DNA of 64,000 bases from Prosopocoilus inquinatus. Its lineage: Eukaryota; Arthropoda; Insecta; Coleoptera; Lucanidae. The notes beneath the pieces are model-generated. The model worked only from the letters and a program-made list of their open reading frames with translations. It was not told where the DNA came from and did no database searches. The position numbers were made by a program, and so were the translations under genes. This document shows positions 45,647 to 57,800 of the stretch, one piece after another. Where the stretch lies: contig CM069876.1 of NCBI GenBank assembly GCA_036172665.1, positions 48,391,001 to 48,455,000 of the forward strand. Reading direction: 5' to 3'. Numbering within the stretch: the stretch's first letter is position 1; every line of letters starts with the position of its first letter.

Positions 45647-46790
45647 AATTGCTGTCATATAGAGGAGAGGGGGCGTAAATTTTGCCGACACGTTCAATGA
45701 CAATTTTTTATTCTGTTTGTGGGATTTCTCAAAAAAAAAAAAATAATTAATCAAGGCATGAGGTTTTTCCTCTTAATTAATTATTAATGAACACAGGGAG
45801 AGTTGGAAAAAAAATCAAAACTTAAAATATTTTTTAATAAAATGTGCATTAATGGTAAATGATGATAAGTAACCTTAAAATATAATTGCAGTTCTGTTTT
45901 TTTTTATTATTTTTTTCATTAATAAGTTATTTATATATATATTTTTTTATTAATAAGTTATTTATATATAATTTTTTTTATTAATAAGCAACTTATATAT
46001 AATTTTTTTTTATTAATAAGCTAAATTATACCCAAAAGTGTGTAAATCAAAAAAGTCGATAAAAATCGTCGTAAAAAGACATGCCAGAAATTTTAATTAA
46101 TCATGAAATAATCGAAACGTACTCCACGGAATTAATTGGGTTAAGGTAATTCAAAGCTGCGCAATTCCAACACACCAAATTCTGTAAATATCGTCACGGT
46201 CGATCAAATTTCAAAGCTGTTGCAATGATAAAATAATTGATAATAACGTATTATGCCGGGCATTTATTTTATAAATTTTTTTTTCTTTTCGATTCGATTA
46301 AAATTAAATTTAAAAAAAAAAACACAAATAAAAGAAAAAGAAGATGCAAAAGGAACCGATAAAAAAAAACAATAAAAAAACAAAACCTAAAGTATGCAAA
46401 TAATTTAGAGTAACGAGCAGAAATGCAGGAAACGCTTTTTTTTTTCTTTTTGCTTCGAGAAAATAAAAATAAACTTGTACGAGAGTGTATATTGTATTAT
46501 TGTAAATGTGGGACAGCCAGATAAGAAACAAACGCGTAATTAAGCATGGTTGCACAGATATAATTAACAGCGTTAGGCAAGCAGTAAATTGGCAGGTAAA
46601 TTTTCGGAGTGCTGACTTCACTGTTGATTATTTTTTTTTTTATTTTAAATCTGCTCAAATTAAAGTAAATAAAAAAAAATGACAATAAACGCCACTTTCT
46701 TACTCTACTGTACAGTATATCAAGTGTCCCAGATAAATCATCCCACGATTATCATATTAAAATGACCTAACTGCTCTTGTGATCGAGAAG
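45647..46790. other. AT-rich DNA with a short ~32-bp minisatellite
   Basis: ATTAATAAG recurs at about 45918, 45949, 45981 and 46013 with TTATATATAATTTTTTT between (four copies). The rest is AT-rich and featureless. Confidence 0.55.
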
Positions 46791-46800
46791 AAGGCATCTA

Positions 46801-46836
46801 CTGAAGATGGCAGCGTAGCCGTCGAAATACGTATCT
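46801..46836 (+). ncRNA. degenerate hammerhead-like motif
   Basis: CTGAAGATGGC AGCGTA GCCGTC GAAATACGTATC: CTGAA, a 6-bp helix GATGGC/GCCGTC, GAAA, palindromic ATACGTAT and the triplet ATC. In this reading the conserved GA of the core is taken into the helix, so activity is doubtful. Same family as 11784-11818. Confidence 0.35.
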
Positions 46837-46997
46837 AGTTTTTAAACAAACTTTTTGTGGCTAGGAGGTTAAATCCAATGCTTTCCACAATCATCAATTA
46901 AATTGTCAAAAGAGTTAAAAGAGGTCTTAAAAGAGGTCAGAACAGGAATGGAAATGTCGAGGATCCAATCTTCTTTGTCATCGAGATCGAACATACA

Positions 46998-47403
46998 ACA
47001 GGGTGTTTGGAAATAGCCGGTACAAAAACAAAATCGTGGCATCTGGAAGTCTTAAGAAATCCAAGAAACCCATTTCTTTCCCATAAGAAAACACCATGCC
47101 CGTCAACTCGTTATTTGTGTAAGCGGCATTCATGTCGGTAATAATAATATACCAAGTTGTGACTGTTGTGATAGCTTGTTACCTTAACTCAGTGGCGCAC
47201 CAACAATTTTGGCCAAATTTTTAGAAATTTTTATCTCAAAACTAAAGGATTTTTATTGGAAAATCGAATAACGGGGCCCGTATTTCGTTCACAAAACATT
47301 GCAGTAAACACCCGACGAATAGTTTAATTTTTTGCTGATGACTTCAACTCACCATCACCAAACACCAATTGTTTTTTGCGTTAGCAATTTCCAAACACCC
47401 TGT
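46998..47403. mobile_element. MITE (~406 bp) with ACAGGGTGTTTGGAAAT ends
   Basis: ACAGGGTGTTTGGAAATAGC (46998-47017) and GCAATTTCCAAACACCCTGT (47384-47403) are 20-bp inverted repeats with one mismatch. CAGGGTGT ends of this sort are common among Tc1/mariner-like insect elements; the right end is followed by ATA. No transposase. Confidence 0.75.
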
Positions 47404-47549
47404 ATATTAGGGTGAGAAGCCGTCACTTGACGAAAGGCGACTTCAGATGCTCCATCACAGAAATAGCAAGCACGGTTCTGCCAAATTGACTTGACATTTT
47501 GCTTTCTCAATTCATCACCTGTTTTAGAAAACAAAACAAAACGTTCTGT

Positions 47550-50500
47550 ACTCTGTTTTTTTTTTTTTGTTTTTAATTCGGAGGAGTACTTTGAAACTTT
47601 GGCGCTAAAAACGAGCTTTGTCATTGGTCGCTTACAGCCCAACGAGCTTTGTCATTGGTTAATTACAGCCAAATGAGCTTTGTCATTGGTAGCTGGCCGG
47701 ATTTGAGCTTTGTCATTGATCAATTACAGCCAAACGAGCTTTGTCATTAGTCAATTACAACCAAACGAGCTTTGTCATTGGTCAATTACAGCCAAACGAG
47801 CTTTGTCATTGGTTAATTACAGCTAAATGAGCTTTGTCATTGGTAGCTGGCCGGATTTGAGCTTTGTCATTGGTCAATTACATCCAAACGAGCTTTGTCA
47901 TTAGTCAATTACAGCCAAACGAACTTTGTCATTAATCAATTACAACCAAACGACCTTTGTCATTGGTCACTTACAGCCAAACGAGCTTTGTCATTGGTTA
48001 ATTACAGCTAAATGAGCTTTGTCATTGGTAGCTGGCCGGATTTGAGCTTTGTCATCGGTCAATTACATCCAAACGAGCTTTGTCATTAGTCAATTACAGC
48101 CAAACGAACTTTGTCATTAATCAATTACAACCAAACGACCTTTGTCATTGGTCGCTTACAGCCAAACAACCTTTGTCATTGGTCACTTACAGCCAAACGA
48201 GCTTTCTCATTGGTTAATTACAGCTAAATGAGCTTTGTTATTGGTAGCTGGCCGGATTTGAGCTTTGTCATCGGTCAATTACATCCAAACGAGCTTTGTC
48301 ATTAGTCAATTACAGCCAAACGAACTTTGTCATTAATCAATTACAACCAAACGACCTTTGTCATTGGTCACTTACAGCCAAACGAGCTTTGTCATTGGTC
48401 ACTTACAGCCAAACGAGCTTTATCATTGGTTAATTACAGCCAAATGAGTTTTGTCATTGGTAGCTGGCCGGATTTGAGCTTTGTCATCGGTCAATTACAT
48501 CCAAACGAGCTTTGTCATTAGTCAATTACAGCCAAACGAACTTTGTCATTAATCAATTACAACCAAACGACCTTTGTCATTGGTCGCTTACAGCCAAACG
48601 ACCTTTGTCATTGGTCACTTACAGCCAAACGAGCTTTCTCATTGGTTAATTACAGCTAAATGAGCTTTGTTATTGGTAGCTGGCCGGATTTGAGCTTTGT
48701 CATCGGTCAATTACATCCAAACGAGCTTTGTCATTAGTCAATTACAGCCAAACGAACTTTGTCATTAGTCAATTACAGCCAAACGAACTTTGTCATTAAT
48801 CAATTACAACCAAACGACCTTTGTCATTGGTCACTTACAGCCAAACGAGCTTTGTCATTGGTTAATTACAGCTAAATGAGCTTTGTCATTGGTAGCTGGC
48901 CGGATTTGAGCTTTGTCATTGGTCAATTACATCCAAACGAGCTTTGTCATTAGTCAATTACAGCCAAACGAACTTTGTCATTAATCAATTACAACCAAAC
49001 GACCTTTGTCATTGGTCACTTACAGCCAAACGAGCTTTGTCATTGGTTAATTACAGCTAAATGAGCTTTGTCATTGGTAGCTGGCCGGATTTGAGCTTTG
49101 TCATCGGTCAATTACATCCAAACGAGCTTTGTCATTAGTCAATTACAGCCAAACGAACTTTGTCATTAATCAATTACAACCAAACGACCTTTGTCATTGG
49201 TCGCTTACAGCCAAACAACCTTTGTCATTGGTCACTTACAGCCAAACGAGCTTTCTCATTGGTTAATTACAGCTAAATGAGCTTTGTTATTGGTAGCTGG
49301 CCGGATTTGAGCTTTGTCATCGGTCAATTACATCCAAACGAGCTTTGTCATTAGTCAATTACAGCCAAACGAACTTTGTCATTAATCAATTACAACCAAA
49401 CGACCTTTGTCATTGGTCACTTACAGCCAAACGAGCTTTGTCATTGGTCACTTACAGCCAAACGAGCTTTATCATTGGTTAATTACAGCCAAATGAGTTT
49501 TGTCATTGGTAGCTGGCCGGATTTGAGCTTTGTCATCGGTCAATTACATCCAAACGAGCTTTGTCATTAGTCAATTACAGCCAAACGAACTTTGTCATTA
49601 ATCAATTACAACCAAACGACCTTTGTCATTGGTCGCTTACAGCCAAACGACCTTTGTCATTGGTCACTTACAGCCAAACGAGCTTTCTCATTGGTTAATT
49701 ACAGCTAAATGAGCTTTGTTATTGGTAGCTGGCCGGATTTGAGCTTTGTCATCGGTCAATTACATCCAAACGAGCTTTGTCATTAGTCAATTACAGCCAA
49801 ACGAACTTTGTCATTAGTCAATTACAGCCAAACGAACTTTGTCATTAATCAATTACAACCAAACGACCTTTGTCATTGGTCACTTACAGCCAAACGAGCT
49901 TTGTCATTGGTTAATTACAGCTAAATGAGCTTTGTCATTGGTAGCTGGCCGGATTTGAGCTTTGTCATCGGTCAATTACATCCAAACGAGCTTTGTCATT
50001 AGTCAATTACAGCCAAACGAACTTTGTCATTAATCAATTACAACCAAACGACCTTTGTCATTGGTCGCTTACAGCCAAACGACCTTTGTCATTGGTCACT
50101 TACAGCCAAACGAGCTTTGTCATTGGTTAATTACAGCCAAACGAGCTTTGTCATTGGTTAATTACAGCTAAATGAGCTTTGTCATTGGTAGCTGGCCGGA
50201 TTTGAGCTTTGTCATTGGTCAATTACATCCAAACGAGCTTTGTCATTAGTCAATTACAGCCAAACGAACTTTGTCATTAATCAATTACAACCAAACGACC
50301 TTTGTCATTGGTCACTTACAGCCAAACGAGCTTTGTCATTGGTTAATTACAGCTAAATGAGCTTTGTCATTGGTAGCTGGCCGGATTTGAGCTTTGTCAT
50401 CGGTCAATTACATCCAAACGAGCTTTGTCATTAGTCAATTACAGCCAAACGAACTTTGTCATTAATCAATTACAACCAAACGACCTTTGTCATTGGTCGC

Positions 50501-52005
50501 TTACAGCCAAACAACCTTTGTCATTGGTCACTTACAGCCAAACGAGCTTTCTCATTGGTTAATTACAGCTAAATGAGCTTTGTTATTGGTAGCTGGCCGG
50601 ATTTGAGCTTTGTCATCGGTCAATTACATCCAAACGAGCTTTGTCATTAGTCAATTACAGCCAAACGAACTTTGTCATTAATCAATTACAACCAAACGAC
50701 CTTTGTCATTGGTCGCTTACAGCCAAACGACCTTTGTCATTGGTCACTTACAGCCAAACGAGCTTTCTCATTGGTTAATTACAGCTAAATGAGCTTTGTT
50801 ATTGGTAGCTGGCCGGATTTGAGCTTTGTCATCGGTCAATTACATCCAAACGAGCTTTGTCATTAGTCAATTACAGCCAAACGAACTTTGTCATTAATCA
50901 ATTACAACCAAACGACCTTTGTCATTGGTCGCTTACAGCCAAACGACCTTTGTCATTGGTCACTTACAGCCAAACGAGCTTTCTCATTGGTTAATTACAG
51001 CTAAATGAGCTTTGTTATTGGTAGCTGGCCGGATTTGAGCTTTGTCATCGGTCAATTACATCCAAACGAGCTTTGTCATTAGTCAATTACAGCCAAACGA
51101 ACTTTGTCATTAATCAATTACAACCAAACGACCTTTGTCATTGGTCGCTTACAGCCAAACAACCTTTGTCATTGGTCACTTACAGCCAAACGAGCTTTCT
51201 CATTGGTTAATTACAGCTAAATGAGCTTTGTTATTGGTAGCTGGCCGGATTTGAGCTTTGTCATCGGTCAATTACATCCAAACGAGCTTTGTCATTAGTC
51301 AATTACAGCCAAACGAACTTTGTCATTAATCAATTACAACCAAACGACCTTTGTCATTGGTCGCTTACAGCCAAACAACCTTTGTCATTGGTCACTTACA
51401 GCCAAACGAGCTTTCTCATTGGTTAATTACAGCTAAATGAGCTTTGTTATTGGTAGCTGGCCGGATTTGAGCTTTGTCATCGGTCAATTACATCCAAACG
51501 AGCTTTGTCATTAGTCAATTACAGCCAAACGAACTTTGTCATTAATCAATTACAACCAAACGACCTTTGTCATTGGTCGCTTACAGCCAAACAACCTTTG
51601 TCATTGGTCACTTACAGCCAAACGAGCTTTCTCATTGGTTAATTACAGCTAAATGAGCTTTGTTATTGGTAGCTGGCCGGATTTGAGCTTTGTCATCGGT
51701 CAATTACATCCAAACGAGCTTTGTCATTAGTCAATTACAGCCAAACGAACTTTGTCATTAATCAATTACAACCAAACGACCTTTGTCATTGGTCGCTTAC
51801 AGCCAAACAACCTTTGTCATTGGTCACTTACAGCCAAACGAGCTTTGTCATTGGTTAATTACAGCCAAATGAGCTTTGTCATTGGTAGCTGGCTGTAATT
51901 GACCAATGACAAAGTTCGTTTGGCTGTAATTGACCAATGACACAGCTCGTTTTCAGCGCCAAAATTTCAAAATACTCCTCCGAATTAAACAAAAAAAAAC
52001 AGAGT
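47550..52005. mobile_element. second foldback-type element: ~115-bp inverted repeats enclosing a 31-bp/216-bp array
   Basis: The left terminus (ACTCTG, poly-T, AATTCGGAGGAGTACTTTGA, GGCGCT, then monomers) is repeated inverted at the right terminus (51889-52005: CAGCGCC, TCAAAATACTCCTCCGAATT, poly-A, CAGAGT). The last two monomers at the right (51889-51950) are inverted relative to the array, so the terminal repeats include array sequence. No transposase. Target duplication unclear. Confidence 0.85.
47612..51890 (+). repeat. ~31-bp minisatellite with 216-bp (7-mer) higher-order repeat
   Basis: The basic unit is GAGCTTTGTCATTGGT followed by (C/T)AATTACAGCCAAAC, with GTAGCTGGCCGGATTT variants. 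Seven variants in fixed order make a 216-bp unit: GTTATTGGTAGCTGG recurs at 216-bp spacing (TTTG at 51011, 51227, 51443, 51659). A further duplication of about 1049 bp repeats 48.1-49.1 kb at 49.2-50.2 kb. Many monomers carry ATTGG, an inverted CCAAT box. Confidence 0.95.
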
Positions 52006-53460
52006 GTAATTTGCAGTTGGATTTAAATTAGAAGGGAACGTTTCGTCCTTTGATGCAGTTTGTTGTGACAATCTCTGAAAGATTCTTGAATGGCCATCTT
52101 AATGCAACAAAATAATTACTCCTATTTAAACTATTTAAAAAAGAGATGACACAGTTTTTAAAACGTGTTTATTTCAGCTTCAATGAAAAATAAACTTGAA
52201 AATACTTTCAGTAGTACTATTTTGAATGAAACCGAAATAGAACTTAAAACGTCGGGATTTGATGAAAAATCCATCCGTGGGCGGGGGCGCGCTTTAAATT
52301 TAGAAAAAAAACGGCTTCGACTTCACCAAGTCGCCTTACTCTTTATTTATTGTTATTTTTCAGGCACGAAATAACTATTATCTATGTGATCCATTAATTC
52401 AAGTGAGTAACTCGCGCGTATTTGTGTCAAGGATTCGGCAATTCGTGTATACGATTTTCGGTCGTATTATGTAAGCGCTCAGTAACAGGTTTACCACATT
52501 AACTATTTCGTTATAGAGATAAATTTTTTCTTAATTGTAAATTCGTTCTTATAATTAGATTCGATCGCCTTTGAAACTGATAAAATGTCTTTTCGCGGAA
52601 CTCAATTATTAAACTCAACTTAAAAACTAAAAATTAGTTGCTCTACATCAGGTATTTCCTAGTTACAAAATTATTAATTATTATTATTATTATTATCAGA
52701 CTGCAGAACATTCCCGACATTCCTAGAAAAAGCATGCGATTTCTTACTAAAGTAAATCGAACAAAATGTACGTTTCCGTTCGAATTAAATTAATTATTAT
52801 AAATATTTACAAATTGAACTTTAACAAAAAACAACAATTGAGTGCTAGACGACAGTCGTCAGGCTTCCAAAATCCCCAGAAATCCCCACAGCCAAACAAA
52901 AATCCTCACAAACTGAGAATTTACTCATAAGCTGGCAACACTGTAGACACGGTAACAACAAAGATTGTAATAGATTCTCCCCTGTCTTGAGTTAGCTAAA
53001 TTCCTCACACACTGTTGCCAATTTAGTGATTGTGTCCCTCTCTGTTGAAATTTCAGAAAAATTAAATTGGCAAATTCCGACATGTCTGAAATTAGCGATT
53101 TGCGACCGATTTAGTGACATATCTAATGATTTTTTTTCTTCTTTTAATGATATTTTGTATTAATTTTGTAAATGTAACTTAAGGCATAAAATAATTAACG
53201 ATGTTCGCCAAGCATTAAAAAAAGGGGTTCTTCTTTACCAACATAACCTATAAAGTGCAAACAGGAACTTTTTTTTGTAGAAACGGCGTTTGTTTGGCTG
53301 TTGACTGTGTTTTGTTTCTTATAAAGAAAAGAATTGACGACTGGACGAGTTGGCAAGTGGCAAGTCGTCGAGTAACGAAAACTAAAAAACAAAAAAAAAA
53401 TCAGGTGAAGTTAGAACAAAAAAAATTGAAAAAAATAAAAACTTAAATTTCGCGAAGCTT
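52006..53460. other. AT-rich non-coding DNA, nothing recognised
   Basis: (ATT)n near 52678-52697. An open frame at 52165-52374 follows TTTATTTCAG and contains NETEIELKTSGFDEKS, but no family is recognised and no donor was confirmed. Confidence 0.35.
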
Positions 53461-54420
53461 GCCGAAAAGTATTCAAAATTTGAGCAAAAATAAATAGGAG
53501 TATATTTTTTCGAAAAAATTGCTCAAGGTCAACCCAACCGAAACAGACCTAAAGCGAACCCATCCCAATGAGAAATCTTAAAAATTCGGGGGGAAATTAA
53601 AAAAAAATCGGGAAAATATCTAAAAATTGAAAAGATACGAAGAAAAATTCGGGAAAAAAAGATGTTAAGAAATAAAAAAATAAAACATAAGAACTCAAAA
53701 AATTAAACATTCTAAATATTAGGGAAAAATGTAAGAAAAAATTCAGCTTTTTTTTAAAATTCTTATCTTCTCTGTTGGAGCAAAAAATTTGGAAAAAAGC
53801 AAAAACTTAAATTTCGCGAAGACTGCCGAAAAGTATTCAAAATTTGAGCAATATTAAAGAGAAAATTTGGAAGGAAGCTTTAAAAAGCCAGGAAAATTTT
53901 TAAAAATTAAAAAGATACGAAAAATTCGGGAAAAAATTGATGCAAAAAATAGTAAAAATTGAAAGGAATTAAGAAAGTTATAAGAACTCAAAAGAAATAA
54001 ACATTCTAAACATTAGGGAAAAATTAAAAAATAAATTCAGCCTTTTTTTAATTCTTATCTTCTCTGTTAGAGCAAAAAAATTGAAAAAAAAAAACAAAAA
54101 CTTAAATTTCACGAAGATTGCCGAAAAGTGTTCAATATTTAAGCAATAACAAATAGTATACTTTTTCGAAAAAATCAACCTAACCGAAACAGACCTAAGC
54201 GAACCCATCCCAACGAAAAATCTTAAAAAGTCAGGAAAATTTTTAAAAATTAAAAAGATACGAAAAAGTTGGGAAAAAATTAATTTGATGTAAAAAAATT
54301 AAAAAATTATAAGAACTCAAAAAAAATCAAACATTCTAAACATTAAGAAAAAATGTAAAAAGAGCAATGTCAACCTGATCCAATCGAACTGAACCAAACT
54401 ACCAAGTAATAAAAAAATTT
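53460..54420 (+). repeat. FTZ-F1-site repeat family, two further units
   Basis: GAAGCTTGCCGAAAAGTATTC, TTTTTCGAAAAAATTG, CTCAAGGTCAACCCAACCG and AAACAGACCTAAAGCGAACC recur with variation at about 53450-53760 and 54100-54350, with a partial copy between. An exact YCAAGGYCR site is at 53523-53531. Confidence 0.6.
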
Positions 54421-54760
54421 AAGACACATTAAAAATACTCAAATTGTATCAGTTCGGTTATATACAAAAAAAACAAAAGAAAACTCGAATCATGAACAAC
54501 GAAGTATGAAGAAAAAAAGAATCAAAAACAAAAAGATACGCATTAAATAAATAATACCTAACAATAACGAAATACAAAGAAGCAAATTTTCGTTTTCCGT
54601 CGGAAGTCGACTTCCAAAATAATGAAATGAAAAGAAACAGTTGATAGTTTGATTTTCGAAAGCTTCGAGCCACCGAAAATCGTCGATTTCTTTTAATTTC
54701 TTTTCACTTGTTTTCTTTCGAAAACAAAAAAGTCGACTTTCGACGAGAAACTTTCCGAAA

Positions 54761-55346
54761 TCAAAGTCGGCATTCATTTGTTTTCGACGTCTTTTACCGT
54801 TCTTTTGCTTACTTCAGCTGTTTCCAGTCGACGATCGTCTTTTGTTTTCTGTTCATCGTATTTTGCAGATTTTATCGATTTCTGTTTCAGTTATTTTTTT
54901 GTTTCTTCTTATCTAATTAATTTTAATGTTAATATGTATTGTATTCACGTCAATTTGAATAATTTTTACATAGATTTAGTCAACTTTGTTACAAATCGTT
55001 TTTGATTGCAGTGAAAACCACGAGCAGCCTCTGTACAGCTGTTTCAGCCCTGTTTGGGGCTTCTTCAGCAGAAAGGTAGCTGCTCGTGGTTTTCACTGCA
55101 ATCAAAAACGATTTGTAACAAAGTTGACTAAATCTATGTAAAAATTATTCAAATTGACGTCAATACAATACATATTAACATTAAAATTAATTAGATAAGA
55201 AGAAACAAAAAAATAACTGAAACAGAAATCGATAAAATCTGCAAAATACGATGAACAGAAAACAAAAGACGATCGTCGACTGGAAACAGCTGAAGTAAGC
55301 AAGAGAACGGTAAAAGACGTCGAAAACAAATGAATGCCGACTGTGA
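54761..55346. repeat. 586-bp inverted repeat: 268-bp arms around a 50-bp hammerhead centre
   Basis: Arms 54761-55028 and 55079-55346 are inverted copies of identical length with only about three mismatches and no indels. They contain CGATCGTCTTTTGTTTTCTG. The spacer 55029-55078 holds the ribozyme core. The high identity points to recent formation or gene conversion. Penelope-like elements are known for inverted LTR-like repeats with hammerheads, so a fragment of such an element is likely. No reverse transcriptase was found. Confidence 0.9.
55022..55090 (-). ncRNA. hammerhead ribozyme (near-ideal core)
   Basis: Minus strand: stem I TTTCTG (55074-55069); CTGAAGA (55068-55062); stem II AGCCC/GGGCT, perfect, around CAAACA (55061-55046); GAAA (55045-55042); stem III ACAGCTGT, an 8-nt palindrome (55042-55035); cleavage nucleotide A (55034) in a GTA triplet; then CAGAGG pairing back with TTTCTG (four Watson-Crick and two G-U pairs). 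Stem I is extended outward by the 268-bp inverted arms. A palindromic stem III suggests a dimeric hammerhead like those of Penelope-like elements. Confidence 0.8.
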
Positions 55347-55429
55347 TTTGATTTAAACCAAAAACGACTTGACCAATTTATTCGTAAATGCAATGTCAGG
55401 TCAATAAGCGATCGTTTCACCTATTCATA

Positions 55430-55830
55430 GATTTAACGTTGTAAGTGGCGACATCTACTGAATGTTTGAGTTATTTAGACGCAATCTTGATTAATTAATC
55501 ACCAATCAGTAAACCATATGTTCATTATATAACCGGAGAAGCATATAATCCTAGGTTATGTAGTTGCTTAGTAAATAGTTATTTTGTGCGTTTTTTTTAC
55601 CTAAATTTAATGTTGCAAGTGGCGCCATCCGTTGGGTTTTTGCTTTATTTAAACGCAGTCTTGAGTAATCCATGTACGATCGATCTATTTATTCGTGATT
55701 TAAATAACTAGAGAACTAGTCAAGCCCACTAATTACTACACAGTAATTTGTTTATTTTTACATTTTTATTAATTTAATGTTGTAAGTGGCGAGCGACATC
55801 TATTGAGTGTTTGAGTATGTAATTTGGTAC
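55430..55830 (+). repeat. three degenerate ~170-bp copies
   Basis: AA(C/T)GTTG(T/C)AAGTGGCG begins near 55436, 55611 and 55780, followed by (C/A)CATC(T/C) and TGAGT(A/T)-type strings. The middle copy reads GGCGCCATCC, close to the motif cluster at 25.6-26.3 kb. Confidence 0.6.
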
Positions 55831-56527
55831 CGTAGTAAGTATGCAACAGACGGTGGATTTTAAGACTTTTATTATTTTCCATCATGATTTAAGGCTATAT
55901 TCTTGAAAGGGTATCTAAAAGCAAAACGACGAAAGTAACAAAATTAAAGTTTAAAAAAAAACTGAAATAAAAAGAAAATGTGCTTCAGCCGACTGGCTGT
56001 AATTAAATAACTAGATGACATTGGACAATATACGTATTATACAGTACGTATTTTACTTTGTGACACGAATTAGTTTCCTGGAACAACTTATTGCCCCCCA
56101 TCAACAGCAAGACGGGCTCACTTCCAGGAGCTCCGTAACAATAAAGTTTATGTGGGCCATATCCGAAAAAACGAAACTATTTGTTACCTGCCGCGTTGTT
56201 TTCAAACAAACCGTCTTGCACCTTTATGCACCTGTCATCAGCAGAGCGCGCTCGGATTACGGACGGACGTCCGAACCGTTCAGAAAAGAGAAAGCGTGGC
56301 GGGCGGGGGATTACCTGAGCGGCCGTAAAGCGTTTTGGTGAAATGCGTGTGCGCGCGCGCGTTTTTGTTACGTCAGGAGGCGACACGGCGATTTTTAGCA
56401 AAACGTGCGCTGGCTAAAATGGGCCAACGTAAAAGGTAACTTGAGAAAGCCCAAGAAAGATATTGTTACGTAACGAACGCATTCTTAATTTAGTCAAAAA
56501 ATTAACGATTCGGTCATGATGACCAAC
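55831..56527. other. non-coding DNA with a GC-richer segment
   Basis: 56090-56410 is GC-richer, with CGGACGGACGTCCG and (CG/GC)n near 56346-56360. The 108-codon open frame over it lacks an ATG start. Nothing recognised. Confidence 0.35.
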
Positions 56528-56718
56528 TCATTCGTTAATGATCACCCGGTATATCACGTTAATTACAAACACGGTCGTGAGGCGTGACCCCCTCATCTCC
56601 CTTCATTGCGTTTTCCTCTGATTCATTCGTTTATGATCACCCGGTATATCATGTTAATTACAAACAGGGTCATGAGTCGTGACCCCCTCATCTCCCTTCA
56701 TTGCGTTTTCCTCTGATG
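56528..56718 (+). repeat. 95-bp tandem duplication
   Basis: TCATTCGTTNATGATCACCCGGTATATCA through TCATTGCGTTTTCCTCTGAT is repeated at 95-bp spacing (56528 and 56623) with few differences. Confidence 0.85.
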
Positions 56719-57800
56719 CCTTTTGTTTCATCGAAACGAAAATAACCGTTCTCTCCTTTCTCTCTGCCAAAAAAAAAAAGAAACGATGAGAAGGAATTTA
56801 ATATACAACCAGGGCTACCAAAATTTATAAAGCCTTACTGACTGTTGACATTGACATCCCTCTGATGACACATTCGGCTGAATTCGTCGAAATTTAATTA
56901 GAAATAAAAAAAAAATACAATACTAAAGCAGTGGCGTAACTCACGAAGTGCTTTGGGGGGCGTTTTGTTTCATCGTTCACTCTTTGACAAAAAAAAAGAA
57001 ACAAAAAGATGATACAAGGAAAAAATACTCGTCCTGCTTAAAATCGTTATTAAAGCGAACGTTTTCTGAAAATAAATAAATAAGTTGGGTTTAGCACATT
57101 TTTTCCTCGTGCGTCGACGCCATTTTGTTTGAGAACGTTATCAAAACTCGTCTCTTCTGATGCTTAAAACTTGGGAGCAGGATGCTTGCAAGAACGAATC
57201 GATCGCGAAGTCAGTTCCGGGGCAACGTTGTCGGAAGTCAATGTCGTCGGCGTAATAAAGGGACGCCGCCGCCGCCGCGACGTCGATCGTCCTAGTTTCA
57301 GCGCACCCTAGCTGTGACCCACTGCACTTGAACCACTTTCCGCGAGTGGAAAATGTTTCGTTTTGTGTCCTTTGAGTACCCCGTTTATTTGGGTTTTTGT
57401 GTCGATCGAACTCCTTAATAATCGAGAGTCGATTTTAATTATACAGGCTGTCCCAATAGTGCATTCTCCGGCTATAGCTTGCTATTTTTTTTATAAGAAT
57501 TCTATTCTGGTTAGTCTAACTATGTGGTTAGTATAATAACTCTAATTCTATTCTCTATTTCAATAACTACTGAAGATTCCAAAAAAAAAAAAAATTGTTT
57601 TAATTTTAGTGCACTGCAATACAAAATAATTTTCGTATGTACAGGGTGAATCAAAACGGTGGTGCTAGAGGATGCCATTTTTTTATTTTAAATGGCACAC
57701 CCTACATATGATGGCAAATTTGGAACGGTCTGTAAAAACCTACACATTTTCTATGTAGCATTATCTACATATAAATCTAACAGTTTTTGAGATATTTGAA
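56719..57800. other. non-coding DNA with transposon-end-like motifs
   Basis: GC-rich CGCCGCCGCCGCGACGTCG near 57265. TACAGGCTGTCCCAATAG (about 57444) and TACAGGGTGAATCAAAACGG (about 57639) resemble DNA-transposon ends. ATGCCATTTTTTTATTTTAAATGGCA near 57673 is a small palindrome. No complete element delimited. Confidence 0.4.

Noticed and set aside
48327..48521. Repeated 64-residue frames in the 31-bp array (also at 49376-49570)
   Set aside because: They are translations of the minisatellite; identical peptides merely reflect the ~1049-bp duplication.
47612..51890. CRISPR-like look of ~31-bp repeats
   Set aside because: Repeats are contiguous with no unique spacers, and the DNA is from an insect.
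54778..55329. Pair of near-identical 75-residue frames on opposite strands
   Set aside because: Simply the two arms of the inverted repeat; Phe/Ser-rich with no coding signature.
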